Shown here: piece by piece, positions 1-8,760 of the stretch | Layout: each line of letters starts with the position of its first letter | Numbering within the stretch: the stretch's first letter is position 1 | From: Sphingopyxis sp. | GTDB taxonomy: Bacteria; Pseudomonadota; Alphaproteobacteria; Sphingomonadales; Sphingomonadaceae | NCBI RefSeq assembly: GCF_016463645.1 | Contig: NZ_JAEMQX010000005.1 | Span: 28,988 to 92,987 of the forward strand | Length of the DNA stretch: 64,000 bases | Direction of reading: 5' to 3' | Notes under the pieces: generated by a model | The model's input: only the letters and a program-made list of their open reading frames with translations | What the model was told of the DNA's origin: nothing | Databases searched by the model: none | Program-made: the position numbers and the translations under genes

Positions 1-3000
1 GCTGCCCGACACGTCGATCGTCGCGCCTTCCTGCACGTCGACGATATCGCCGCTCAGTGAAACGCGCTTTTCGGGCGGGGTCGACAATTCGGTCGATCCG
101 GTGGTGCCCGCCGACGTCGGCGCATACCAGCTCTGGCCGTCGTAAGTGTAGCCGTAAAGGATCGTCCGGCCATCGGCCGCCGTCGACGTGATGCTGCCCG
201 GAAGCAGGGCTACGCTGCCCGGAACGAAGGTTTCGGCTCCGCTGTCGTCGGTTACATTATAGCCCGTTGCGGTCAGGCGGATTTCGCCGAACGGCGCGCG
301 CAGCGTGCCCGCCTGCTCGATTTTCGGCGCTTCGAGGATAAGCGTTCCGCCCGCCGACAGCGGCGCGGCGCGGCGGCCGGTCTGTTCGACGCGGATGCTC
401 CGGTCGGAATCGAAGCGCAGGACCCCGTCGGTGGTCGGATAGATTTGCGCCGCGCGCAGTATGAGGTCGCTCGTCGTGTGGATTCCCGGGGTGACGTCGC
501 CGTCTTCGGGGACCGGCTGCTCGGCCCCCACGGCAAAGCCGCCGCGTATGTCGCCTTCGGCCGCGATGACGACCTTCCCGAATCCGCCGACCTCGAACTT
601 GCCGGCGATCTCGACCGTCTCGCCCGAAACCGTCAGCGTGCCGCTGCCTGCCTCCTTCAGCGCGAAGCCGATGCCGCCGCCGCCGGTCAGATAGACGTTG
701 CGGCTGCTGAACGACATGTCCTGCGTACCGTTGAACCCGCCCGCGACGGTCAGCACCCGCTGGCTCGAAATATCGATCGCCTGGTCCGATTCCAGCTTGC
801 CCGCGATCGACAGCGTATCGAAACGCTTCATATCGCGCAGGATGTTCGCGCCAACCGTGGCGCGCGAGCCGCGACCGAGCCCGGCCGGATTCTGGACGTT
901 GCCGAGCGCGGTGAGCACGAATGTCATCGAGCGATCGAACGCGGCCATGTCGGCCGGCTCATATCCTTCCGGAAACGCATAGCGGCTCGGCGGTGGCACG
1001 TTCGGAACCGCAGTCATGTCGGCATCGAGCACGAGCGCACCGTCAGCGTCCGACGGGTTATATTTGACGAGCGGGCCCAGCACCGTGCGCACGAAATCGG
1101 TGAACTCGGCGATGCTGGTGATCTGGATATCCTCGATGTCACCGGCGCCGAAGCCAAGCTGCGGTTCGAGCCAGCTATAATTGTCCGCGAAAAACTGGCG
1201 CAGGCTGACCGGCGCTTCGGGCGTCGGTTCGGGGAAGAAGGCATATTGGAAATTGTCGAGGATCGATTGCAGGCCGGTTTCGCCGGTCGACCAGTCAGTA
1301 TATTCGGGGAGCAACAGCTTGCCGTCGAGGCCGCCGGCGATGGCGAGCTTGCCGCCATAATTATACTGACTGCCCGCTTCGCCGCGCAGGTTGCCGAGCA
1401 GGTAGCCGCCGTCGGCATCGAGATCGATCGCACCGGCATCGCTGCCGATCACCTGATTGACCTTGACCACCGCATAGCGGCCGGGCTGGAGGACCGAGAG
1501 CAGGCCGCTGGTGCCCGACACGTCGATCGTCGCCCTGGCATCCATGACGACATGGGCGCCCTGCACCGCAACAGCGCCACCGTCGACAATCCGCCCGTCA
1601 TACCAGAAACCGCGGCCGTCGGCGCCGCCCGGCACCTTCACCGTCTGGGCGATGCCGGTCGCGTCGAGCAGCGCGCTGTTGCCGAGGTGGATGGTCGAGG
1701 CGGACGTGCCGCCGACGTTGATCGAACCGCCGTGCGCGCGTAGCGTACCGTCGATACGGATCTGCGACGCGTCGAGCAGGATGCTGCCGAGCGGGTCGAC
1801 CTCGACCAGCGCGCCGGCCTCGATCGTGATCGCGTCGCCGAGCAACTGGAGCGAGCCGCCCTGACGCAAATGCGGCGGCAGGAGCGCGAGGTCGGTCACG
1901 TCGCGCAGGTCGGTGCCGCTCGCGACGTCATAGGCGCGGCCGCGGAAGCGCATGTTGCGCGTCTGGAACAACAGGTTGGCGCCCGAAGCGATGGTCAGCG
2001 TGTCGGCGCCGAGCGCCAGACTGCCGACGCCCATGTCGCGGAACAGCGTCTCGTCGATATATTCGGCCTCCCCCGCCGAGCCGCCGGCGGGTCCGACGAC
2101 GACATCGCCCGACGCGATCAGCGCCAGCATGCCACCACCGCCGAGGCCGCCAAGGCTGATGTCGGCGAAATCGAGAATCGCGCCGACGGTCTGGCCGCCG
2201 CCGCCCAGTTCGACCTTGCCGCCCTTGCCTTCGAACAGGCGGAAATCGCCTTCGTTGAAACGGGTGGACGCACCCTGCCCCTGGCTGTTCTGTCCGGGTT
2301 TGACGCGCTGGTACCAGCCGCCGCCGGCGGCATCGAGCGTGATGTCGCCCGTCAGCGTCGAGCCGAGCAGGCTGATCGTCCCGCCGTCGACATAGCCGCG
2401 GATGGCATTGGCGGGCGCATCGACGTCATTGATCCACGGCGCCGCGACCGACAGCAGGACGTCGCTGCCGATCGTCATGCCGTTGGCGGCCCCGAGCGAA
2501 ATATTGCCCGATGGCGCGATGATCGAGACATTGTTGCCGACGCGGCCAACGCCATTTTCGCTGCCGGTCGAAAAACCGCCGCCCGGCGCGAGGCGGATCG
2601 AGACGCCGGGATTGATCGTCTGGTTCTGATGGCCGCTGCCATAACCGAGCACGACGTCGCCCATGCCCGAGAAGAAATCATCCTCGATATAGGAGATCCA
2701 GCGCGGCTGGCCGTTTTCATAGGTGCCCTTGGACGTCCAGAGCGGATCGCCCTCGGTATAGCTCTGGTCGCCATAGGCGGTGCCGACCGCGAACGGATCG
2801 AGCAGCATCGGATCGCTCTCGACGAACGGGCCGTTGGTTTCGGTCTCGGTCCACAGCGTGCCGGTGAATGCCTTTTCGTCGGCGACGATGAAGCTGTACG
2901 TCGACGACCAAGGCCCATATTCAGGCCCGCCGCGGTGGAGCGTCGCCGACCCCGCCTTGGGCATGCCGATTTCGCCGACAAGGCTCGCACCGACCGCGCC

Positions 3001-5463
3001 GGCGGGAACGCGCGGGGCGCGGATCTGACCGAGCGCCGCCATTACCTGGCGGTCGCCCACGACGGCGTCGCCCGTGAGCTTGCCGAACAGGCGCGAACTG
3101 CCCGACAGCAATTCGACCGCCCCCGCGTCGGCGCCCTCGACATAGCCCTTTTCCAGCCGCGTCGCCTTGCTGATCCCGACATAGCGCAGGTTCGGATCGG
3201 CGTCGGAGATATTGTGGAAGCGCCCGAAGCTGTCCTGCAGGCGCGTCACGGTCACTTCGGCATCGGTATATCTGGTGCTGCCGCCCGACACGTCGATCGT
3301 CGCGCCGTCCTCGACGATGGCGAACTCGGACGCGCGGATGCGTACGTTGCCGCCTTCGGTCGACATCTGTTCGGCGGTACGCTGCTCGCCCGCGAGCGCA
3401 CCAGTCCAGTCGACGATCGCCGCGCCGTCGCGGCGGTCGACATAGACCGTCTCGCCGACCAATATGCCGTCGCGCTGCTTCGGCGAGGCCGACACTTCAT
3501 TCGAGCGCACCTCGACCGCGAAGATGTTGTCGGCGACGCTGCGCTCGACATCGCGCAGGCCCGACACGTCGATCCGCGCGCCCGATTTCATGACGAAGCT
3601 GCCCTTGTCGCCGCGGGTTTCCTGGACCGAGCCGTCGGTGGCCGCCGGGCTGCTGCCGCCGCGTTCGCCGACGCCGCTCGGGCTCGCGTGGATCACGACC
3701 TCGCCGCTGCGCGAGATCACGCTGGAATTTTCCTCGAGCACAATATCCCTGCCCGCGATCAGGATGCGCCCCTTGGCGAAACTGTCCGCCGCAAGGCCGG
3801 TGATGTCCGATGTATCGGGGGTGATGCTGGTGACGCTGCCTTCGCCCAACGTGACCTTGCCGGCGAAATAATTGCCGCCGACCGAATAATCGCTGACGTT
3901 GAAGCCATGGCTCGCCTGCAGCACGATCGTGCCGTTGCGCTGGCGCACGCCGTTGGTGACGCGGATCGCGCCCATCTGGTCGACATTGGCGCCGACCATC
4001 GTCACCGCGCCGCGATCGACGAGGATCTCGCCGCTGTTGGCGGCGGTCATCCCCACCGCATTGGCGCGTTCGAGATAGGCCGCGTCCCACGCCGCCTGCG
4101 TTTCCGGCCGGCAACATGGCATTCCGGGGAAGCTGCCGTAGGAATCGATGATCGGCGTCGCCCGCACATTGACCGCAAGACCGCCGCGTGCCGAGTTGGT
4201 GAAGCCCTGACCGGCGCTGAGCTTGATTTCCTCGCCGGCGGCCATCAGCACCTGTCCGTCGTGCGCGGTCAGCTTGCCGGCGTTCGAGACGTTGGGGCCG
4301 AACAGCATGATCTTGCCGGGGCTGGCGCTGTCCGACGAACTGGCGGTCAGGGTCACGCCGCGTTCGACCGTGATGCGCGAATTGGCGAGATAATTGGTAT
4401 AGTTCTGCTGCGTCGTCGCAAGGCGCGCGCTGTACTGGTCGACGAACTGCGTCTTGATCTGCGCCGCTACTTCGTCGCGCAGCATCTGGGGGATCGATTG
4501 CGATCCGGCCGGAATCCCCTGCCAGCTTACCCCGGTCCAGAACTGACTGATGTTGGTGAAATCCGAATAATCATAGTCGCCCATTTTCGACACGTCGATG
4601 TTGGCGATGATGCTTTCGAGCACCGCGCCGAGACCGACATTCGCGAATTCGGGATTGACGAAATAGCTGTTGCCGCCGGTCGACGCATCATAATAGCTCA
4701 GCAGGTCGAGGCCGTAGCCCGAATTATACTGGTCGACGCCCTCCATGCCATTGTCGCGCAGGATCGCCATGCGGATCGCGGCGCGCGCGAGGAAATCGAT
4801 GACGCTCGTGCGCTCGCCCGCGACCGGCGCCGGCGCTTCGCCGAGCAGGCTGTTCGGATCGAGCCCGACCGGCGGGCGCGGCACCATGCCGATATTCTGG
4901 GCGGGAAAGAGCGGATTGGCGGCCTGACCGCGGATGACCCCGTTGCCCGAAAGCAGCCCGTTATAGAGCTGATTCTCGGTGATCGGCAGCGCGGTCGCAA
5001 GGATGCTGTGCGCGTTGATCTGCGCGCCGTCCTTGAAGATGATGCCATTGGTATTCTGCAACCACACCTGGCCCTTGGCGGTAATCTTGCCCGCGATCTC
5101 GCTCGGCTTGCTGTCGAAGATGCGGTTGAGCGCGATCCAGTCGGTGCCCTGCTGCTGGAAACGCACCTCCTCATTCTTGCCGACGTCGAAGCGCGACCAG
5201 TCGAGCAGCGCGCGCTTCTGCTCCTGCTCGATCGTCATCACCAGTCCCGTGTTCCCCTGCGCCACGGTCGGCAGCTTGGCACCCGTCCAGCGCCCGCCCT
5301 GCAGGATTTGCGTTCCCGGCAGGGTGCCGGCTTCCTGCGCGACGGCGGGCTGCGAGGCCATGACCAGCAGCGAAGAGATGCTGACCGATGCCGCCAGCGC
5401 GGCGCGGCTCAAACGGGTGATGCGCTTGCGGGCGGGGGCGATGAAAGCATTGGGGGTCAACAT
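1..5463 (-). CDS. Two-partner secretion exoprotein, filamentous haemagglutinin family (TpsA), 3' end outside window
   Basis: A giant surface or secreted beta-helix protein exported through the TpsB of the same operon. The minus frame is open from an ATG at 5463 to the window edge, giving at least 1821 codons with no stop. An extended signal peptide spans about residues 1-43 and ends AVAQE. A TPS secretion domain follows at about 44-180, with NTNGIIF near 137-143 matching the NPNGI-type motif of the family. The body is rich in Gly, Ser, Asn and Val, with recurrent IDVSG and ATIDVSG turns typical of FHA repeats. GAGGA lies just upstream of the ATG. It is the last gene seen of an operon starting at 12175. 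The C-terminus, and so whether the protein is released or anchored, is not visible. Family assignment is firm; the target (adhesion, biofilm or other) is not known. Confidence 0.93.
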   Translation of the reverse strand, partial: MLTPNAFIAPARKRITRLSRAALAASVSISSLLVMASQPAVAQEAGTLPGTQILQGGRWTGAKLPTVAQGNTGLVMTIEQEQKRALLDWSRFDVGKNEEVRFQQQGTDWIALNRIFDSKPSEIAGKITAKGQVWLQNTNGIIFKDGAQINAHSILATALPITENQLYNGLLSGNGVIRGQAANPLFPAQNIGMVPRPPVGLDPNSLLGEAPAPVAGERTSVIDFLARAAIRMAILRDNGMEGVDQYNSGYGLDLLSYYDASTGGNSYFVNPEFANVGLGAVLESIIANIDVSKMGDYDYSDFTNISQFWTGVSWQGIPAGSQSIPQMLRDEVAAQIKTQFVDQYSARLATTQQNYTNYLANSRITVERGVTLTASSSDSASPGKIMLFGPNVSNAGKLTAHDGQVLMAAGEEIKLSAGQGFTNSARGGLAVNVRATPIIDSYGSFPGMPCCRPETQAAWDAAYLERANAVGMTAANSGEILVDRGAVTMVGANVDQMGAIRVTNGVRQRNGTIVLQASHGFNVSDYSVGGNYFAGKVTLGEGSVTSITPDTSDITGLAADSFAKGRILIAGRDIVLEENSSVISRSGEVVIHASPSGVGERGGSSPAATDGSVQETRGDKGSFVMKSGARIDVSGLRDVERSVADNIFAVEVRSNEVSASPKQRDGILVGETVYVDRRDGAAIVDWTGALAGEQRTAEQMSTEGGNVRIRASEFAIVEDGATIDVSGGSTRYTDAEVTVTRLQDSFGRFHNISDADPNLRYVGISKATRLEKGYVEGADAGAVELLSGSSRLFGKLTGDAVVGDRQVMAALGQIRAPRVPAGAVGASLVGEIGMPKAGSATLHRGGPEYGPWSSTYSFIVADEKAFTGTLWTETETNGPFVESDPMLLDPFAVGTAYGDQSYTEGDPLWTSKGTYENGQPRWISYIEDDFFSGMGDVVLGYGSGHQNQTINPGVSIRLAPGGGFSTGSENGVGRVGNNVSIIAPSGNISLGAANGMTIGSDVLLSVAAPWINDVDAPANAIRGYVDGGTISLLGSTLTGDITLDAAGGGWYQRVKPGQNSQGQGASTRFNEGDFRLFEGKGGKVELGGGGQTVGAILDFADISLGGLGGGGMLALIASGDVVVGPAGGSAGEAEYIDETLFRDMGVGSLALGADTLTIASGANLLFQTRNMRFRGRAYDVASGTDLRDVTDLALLPPHLRQGGSLQLLGDAITIEAGALVEVDPLGSILLDASQIRIDGTLRAHGGSINVGGTSASTIHLGNSALLDATGIAQTVKVPGGADGRGFWYDGRIVDGGAVAVQGAHVVMDARATIDVSGTSGLLSVLQPGRYAVVKVNQVIGSDAGAIDLDADGGYLLGNLRGEAGSQYNYGGKLAIAGGLDGKLLLPEYTDWSTGETGLQSILDNFQYAFFPEPTPEAPVSLRQFFADNYSWLEPQLGFGAGDIEDIQITSIAEFTDFVRTVLGPLVKYNPSDADGALVLDADMTAVPNVPPPSRYAFPEGYEPADMAAFDRSMTFVLTALGNVQNPAGLGRGSRATVGANILRDMKRFDTLSIAGKLESDQAIDISSQRVLTVAGGFNGTQDMSFSSRNVYLTGGGGIGFALKEAGSGTLTVSGETVEIAGKFEVGGFGKVVIAAEGDIRGGFAVGAEQPVPEDGDVTPGIHTTSDLILRAAQIYPTTDGVLRFDSDRSIRVEQTGRRAAPLSAGGTLILEAPKIEQAGTLRAPFGEIRLTATGYNVTDDSGAETFVPGSVALLPGSITSTAADGRTILYGYTYDGQSWYAPTSAGTTGSTELSTPPEKRVSLSGDIVDVQEGATIDVSGS
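5..3580 (-). repeat. Dispersed DVSG-coding repeats within tpsA
   Basis: The plus-strand string cccgacacgtcgatcgtcgc recurs at 5-24, 1514-1533 and 3284-3303, with a shorter variant from 3560. Each encodes the ATIDVSG/ARIDVSG turn of the beta-helix on the minus strand. The repeats are diverged in between, as expected for FHA-type repeats, and could support slippage or recombination between rungs. Confidence 0.7.
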
Positions 5464-5516
5464 GACGATTCCTCGGGATCGAATGGGGAAAGGGGTACGC
5501 GCGGCGGGTGTGCGGA

Positions 5517-5993
5517 TCAGGGGTTGGCCGGCGCCGGTTCGGCGGCGGGCACCGCGTCACGCTCGGGGTAGAAGCCGAGCGCCGCGACTTGGTCGCTGAA
5601 CTCCTGCAGCTTGTTCTCCAGCCGGACGCGATAGAGGCCGGTCAGCGGTTCGCTCGCCGCCATCTTCTTGCCGAGGCCCATTTTTTCGTAATCGGCGATG
5701 ATCGCGTCGCCGAGTTCGCGCAGTTCGCGGTTCTTGTCGGCGGCGATCGTGATTGCCTTGCGGCTCGCCTCGATCTGGCCGGTGGCGCTGCGCGCGGCGG
5801 CGACCTCGGCCTCCATCGCGCGCATCTTTTCCGACATGTCACGAAGCTGGTCGTTACGCTGCTTCAGCGTCGCGATCAGTTGCTGCGCCTGCTCGGCGAC
5901 GATGCAACCGCCGGGCGCCGCATTTTCCTGTGCCTGCGCGGCAGGAGCGATGGCCAGCGCGACGAGCGACAGGCCGATGATCTGCTTTTTCAT
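5517..5993 (-). CDS. Small exported coiled-coil protein of the TPS operon
   Basis: A 158-residue protein of unknown function. The signal peptide at 1-22 (MKKQIIGL...AQA) is followed by a predicted helical, charged, heptad-like stretch at about 35-125 rich in Glu, Arg, Lys and Ala, with a Pro/Ala tail. One Cys lies just after the cleavage region (GGCIVAE); the lipobox is poor, so I call it periplasmic rather than a lipoprotein. It sits 53 bases upstream of tpsA and 11 bases downstream of the porin-like gene. Position suggests a periplasmic chaperone or spacer for the exoprotein, which is inference only. A longer frame to 6314 overlaps the porin gene and is rejected. Confidence 0.75.
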   Translation of the reverse strand: MKKQIIGLSLVALAIAPAAQAQENAAPGGCIVAEQAQQLIATLKQRNDQLRDMSEKMRAMEAEVAAARSATGQIEASRKAITIAADKNRELRELGDAIIADYEKMGLGKKMAASEPLTGLYRVRLENKLQEFSDQVAALGFYPERDAVPAAEPAPANP

Positions 5994-6004
5994 CACGATA
6001 TCCC

Positions 6005-7594
6005 TCAAAACTTCGCGTTCAGGTCGAGCATGAAGACGTCGGTATCGATCGGCGGCGCGGCGGTGCCGGTCGCGGGGTCGACGAGGTCGATGGTGCGCGC
6101 CGAAAGCCACGAGCCGGTGAGCCAGAAATTCTTGGCGAGGCCCCAGCTGCCGCGAACGACAAAACCCTTCTGGTCGGTGCCGCCGAGACCGAAATCGGAA
6201 TCGGTGAACAGGTCGAGCGTCGAATCGGCTTCGAGACGGCGGTAACCCGCGCTGAGGCTCCAAGCGTTCGCTTCGGCGATCTCGCGGTGGCCGATCGACA
6301 GCTGCGCGTTCCACGCCATGTCGCCGCTCGACGCGGGCACCAGCCGGTCGTCGAGTTCGTCGCGGTCGAAGGCGAAGTTTTTCAGCACCTCGAAATCGAG
6401 CGCGCCGACGAGCGTCGGGTTGATGTCGAATTCGGCGCGCGCGGTCGCCGCCCCGACGCGGAACTTCGATGCGAGGCCGAACTTGACGGTGTTCACGACG
6501 CCGCCGTCCTGGCGCAGGTTGAACACCGAGTTACCGAACTGGACGCGATCGGGCGCGGTGAAGTCGTTATCGCGCAGGCCCTGCGTATTATACTGGCCCT
6601 GGACGTTCGCGAATTCGTAGAGCGCCGCCGCCGCCTTGAAGCGCAGCCCGTCGACCGGCGCGGTCTTCACCCCGATCTGGCCCGCGAACAGGAATTTGTC
6701 GTCGCCGGTGAAATCCCATTCCTCGAGCGGGAAGGCACCGCCGGTCAGGAAGACCGAGGGTGCACCCTCGCCGCCACCAAGGCGCGCTTCGAGCGTCGCC
6801 GCCGCGCCCTCGAACTGCAGGTCGCGGTCGAACATCAGCTCGGTCGAGAAGAAGGGATTGTCGAACTTGCCGAGGATGAGGTTGCTGCCGGCAAAGCGGC
6901 CGTCCTTGTCGAACGGGCGCACGCGGATGTACGCACGGTCGAGCCCGACCATGAACTTGTCGAAATTGCCGGTCAGCGATTCATTCGTCGAAACCGGGTC
7001 GCTTGGGTTGCCGGTGACGAAGCGCAGGCCGGCCTCGACCTTGTCCGACACCTTGGCATCGACGCCGAAACGGGCGCGGACGCGCGCGCGCTGGCGATCC
7101 TTCGTCGTCGCGCGCAGCGGCAACAGGTCGTCGACGAAATAGCCGCCATCGGCGTTGATCGCATTGATGTCATAGATCAGCGGCGTGTTGCTCTGACCGA
7201 AGGCGACATGCTCGCCCCGCACGCGCATGTCGCCCGAGAAGCGAAAGCGGCTGAGCCATTCGGGAAGCGCGTCGGGCTGGGCCCAGCCTTCCTGCCGGGC
7301 GGTCGCGACGACCTCCTTCTTCACTTCGTCGCGGATCTGGTTGCGGACCGCCTCGGGCACATAGGGCACACGCACGACGCCGCTGTTCGCCTCGGCGCGC
7401 TTGCGCGCCTCCGACAGCACCGAATTGGCGTCGTCGCGCGACAGCACGCCCTTTTCGACGAGGACGTCGAGGATATCGATCGTCGAGGGATCGGTCGGGC
7501 GATCCTGCGCGGCGGCGCCCTGCGGGATCGCGGCCAATGCAGCGAGCGCAGCGGTCGCGGCCAGGAGAGTCGGTTTAAGCTTGTGGCTACGCAT
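6005..7594 (-). CDS. Porin-like outer-membrane beta-barrel protein
   Basis: A 529-residue exported protein resembling the 'putative porin' (Porin_5-like) family. The signal peptide at 1-31 (MRSHKLKP...AAAQ) precedes a helical segment at about 35-110 (DVLVEKGVLSRDDANSVL), a typical trimerisation or peptidoglycan-proximal start for this family. The rest has alternating aromatic/hydrophobic strands and ends in LNAKF with a C-terminal Phe, the barrel-assembly signature. I chose the ATG at 7594, which has AGGGA nine bases upstream; an ATG at 7621 would add nine residues. It lies between tonB and the coiled-coil gene in the TPS operon, so it may pass ions or small ligands for this machine, or be an accessory barrel for exoprotein release. 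Confidence 0.8.
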   Translation of the reverse strand: MRSHKLKPTLLAATAALAALAAIPQGAAAQDRPTDPSTIDILDVLVEKGVLSRDDANSVLSEARKRAEANSGVVRVPYVPEAVRNQIRDEVKKEVVATARQEGWAQPDALPEWLSRFRFSGDMRVRGEHVAFGQSNTPLIYDINAINADGGYFVDDLLPLRATTKDRQRARVRARFGVDAKVSDKVEAGLRFVTGNPSDPVSTNESLTGNFDKFMVGLDRAYIRVRPFDKDGRFAGSNLILGKFDNPFFSTELMFDRDLQFEGAAATLEARLGGGEGAPSVFLTGGAFPLEEWDFTGDDKFLFAGQIGVKTAPVDGLRFKAAAALYEFANVQGQYNTQGLRDNDFTAPDRVQFGNSVFNLRQDGGVVNTVKFGLASKFRVGAATARAEFDINPTLVGALDFEVLKNFAFDRDELDDRLVPASSGDMAWNAQLSIGHREIAEANAWSLSAGYRRLEADSTLDLFTDSDFGLGGTDQKGFVVRGSWGLAKNFWLTGSWLSARTIDLVDPATGTAAPPIDTDVFMLDLNAKF

Positions 7595-7626
7595 CGTTGA
7601 TTTTCCCTGTTCCTTGGTCATGGGTT

Positions 7627-8322
7627 TCACGCCTGATTGAGTTGGAGAGTGATCTGGTTGGGGACGCCCGCGGGTGGCGGCGTGTCGATCCGGTTGAGGC
7701 CGCGCAGCGTCTGGAGCAGTTCGGCCTCGAGATCGGCCGGACGGACGCCCGAGAGCCCCAGGATTTCCAGCTGCCCCGACCCCGAGACGCGGACCCGGAC
7801 ACGAAACTGGAAGCTCGCCTGCGCGAGGTTGGGCCGCTTGCGCAGTTGCCGCATCAGCGCGCGCTGGACGAGTTCGGCATAAGCGCGCGACGCGCCGCTG
7901 CCGCCCTTGCCGGTGCCGCCGATCATCGGGCCGCTGCCGGTGCCGCCCTGCCCGCGCGGACCGCCCGAAAAGGCCCCGCTGTCGCTGGTCGGGTCCTGCA
8001 GCAGGCTCGACAGGTCGCCCGTCGGCGGGTTGGTGTTCGCCGGTTGCGGCGGCGAGAGCGGGTCGGGCTGCACCGCCTGCGCGGTTTCGGCGACCTTCTC
8101 GACCTCCTCGGGCGGCTGTTCGGTGAGTTCGGGCGGCGGCGGAGGCGGCGGCGGCGGGACCGCGAGGTCGAACATCTCGACCTCTTCGTCGCGCACGCGC
8201 TCCTCGACCTTGTCGAGGCCCGCGAGCCACCAAGCGGCCAGCAGCAGCGCGAGGATCAGCGCGGCCGGCCCGGCGACCCGCCTGAGGTCGGGCGTCTTCC
8301 GGAGGGATGGAAAAGCGGTCAT
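7627..8322 (-). CDS. TonB-family protein of the TPS-associated Ton motor
   Basis: A 231-residue inner-membrane-anchored energy transducer. A short cytoplasmic N-terminus leads to one TM helix at about 16-36 and then a run of nine prolines at 56-64 within a PPPP...EEVEK linker. A Gly-rich stretch and a C-terminal domain (about 145-231) end in a VPNQITLQL strand, as in TonB/TolA C-terminal families. The gene is 18 bases from exbD and in the same direction. In known Ton systems TonB spans the periplasm and pulls on outer-membrane receptors; here the nearest outer-membrane partners are TpsB and the porin-like protein rather than a TBDR. Confidence is high for family and low for partner. Confidence 0.85.
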   Translation of the reverse strand: MTAFPSLRKTPDLRRVAGPAALILALLLAAWWLAGLDKVEERVRDEEVEMFDLAVPPPPPPPPPELTEQPPEEVEKVAETAQAVQPDPLSPPQPANTNPPTGDLSSLLQDPTSDSGAFSGGPRGQGGTGSGPMIGGTGKGGSGASRAYAELVQRALMRQLRKRPNLAQASFQFRVRVRVSGSGQLEILGLSGVRPADLEAELLQTLRGLNRIDTPPPAGVPNQITLQLNQA

Positions 8323-8340
8323 GGCGGTCCGATACCCCGC

Positions 8341-8748
8341 TCAGCCCGCGGGCTTTTCGGCGGGCAGGCCGATCTTGGTGATGCCCACGCCCTTCAGCAC
8401 ATCGAGCACCTCGACGACCTTGCCATAGGCGGCCTGCGTGTCGCCGCGGATCACGACGGGCACTTCGGGATCCTCGGCGAAACGCTGACGCATCTCGGCC
8501 TCCAGCTCGGCAGTCGTCGTCGGCGCGCCGTTGAGATAGAGGTCGCCCGTCGACGCGACGCTGATCGCCTGCGTCTGCGAAGCCTCCAGCGTCTGGCGGT
8601 TCGACGCCTGCGGCAGGTCGAGTTCGATGCCCGCCACCTGCGCGGTCGCCATCAGGATGAAGATGACGATCAGCACATAGGCAAGGTCGAGCATCGGAAC
8701 GACGTTGATCTCGTCGTAAATGGCGTCTTCGTCTTGAACTTTAGCCAT
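8341..8748 (-). CDS. exbD: ExbD biopolymer transport protein
   Basis: A 135-residue proton-motive-force motor subunit. A short cytoplasmic segment is followed by one TM helix at about 15-38 (VVPMLDLAYVLIVIFIL). Asp21 sits in the position of the conserved proton-binding Asp of ExbD/TolR. A periplasmic domain follows at about 45-135 (VVIRGDTQAAYGKVVEVLDVL), as in the family. Length is normal. It lies 12 bases after exbB and 18 bases before tonB, completing a dedicated ExbB-ExbD-TonB set inside the TPS operon. Confidence 0.92.
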   Translation of the reverse strand: MAKVQDEDAIYDEINVVPMLDLAYVLIVIFILMATAQVAGIELDLPQASNRQTLEASQTQAISVASTGDLYLNGAPTTTAELEAEMRQRFAEDPEVPVVIRGDTQAAYGKVVEVLDVLKGVGITKIGLPAEKPAG

Positions 8749-8760
8749 GAGCCCGGCTCC

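Noticed and set aside
1..3580. Regularly recurring 20-base strings considered as a CRISPR-like array
   Set aside because: Spacing is over 1 kb and all copies are in frame in the tpsA coding region; they are protein repeats.
1870..5571. Very long plus-strand open frame (1233 codons)
   Set aside because: It is antisense to tpsA. Its product is low-complexity Arg/Ala/Asp-rich with no domain, while the minus frame has a signal peptide, TPS domain and FHA repeats. Long shadow frames are expected at this GC.
5994..6314. N-terminal extension of the coiled-coil protein gene
   Set aside because: The extension overlaps the porin gene out of frame, whereas ATG 5993 begins a textbook signal peptide.
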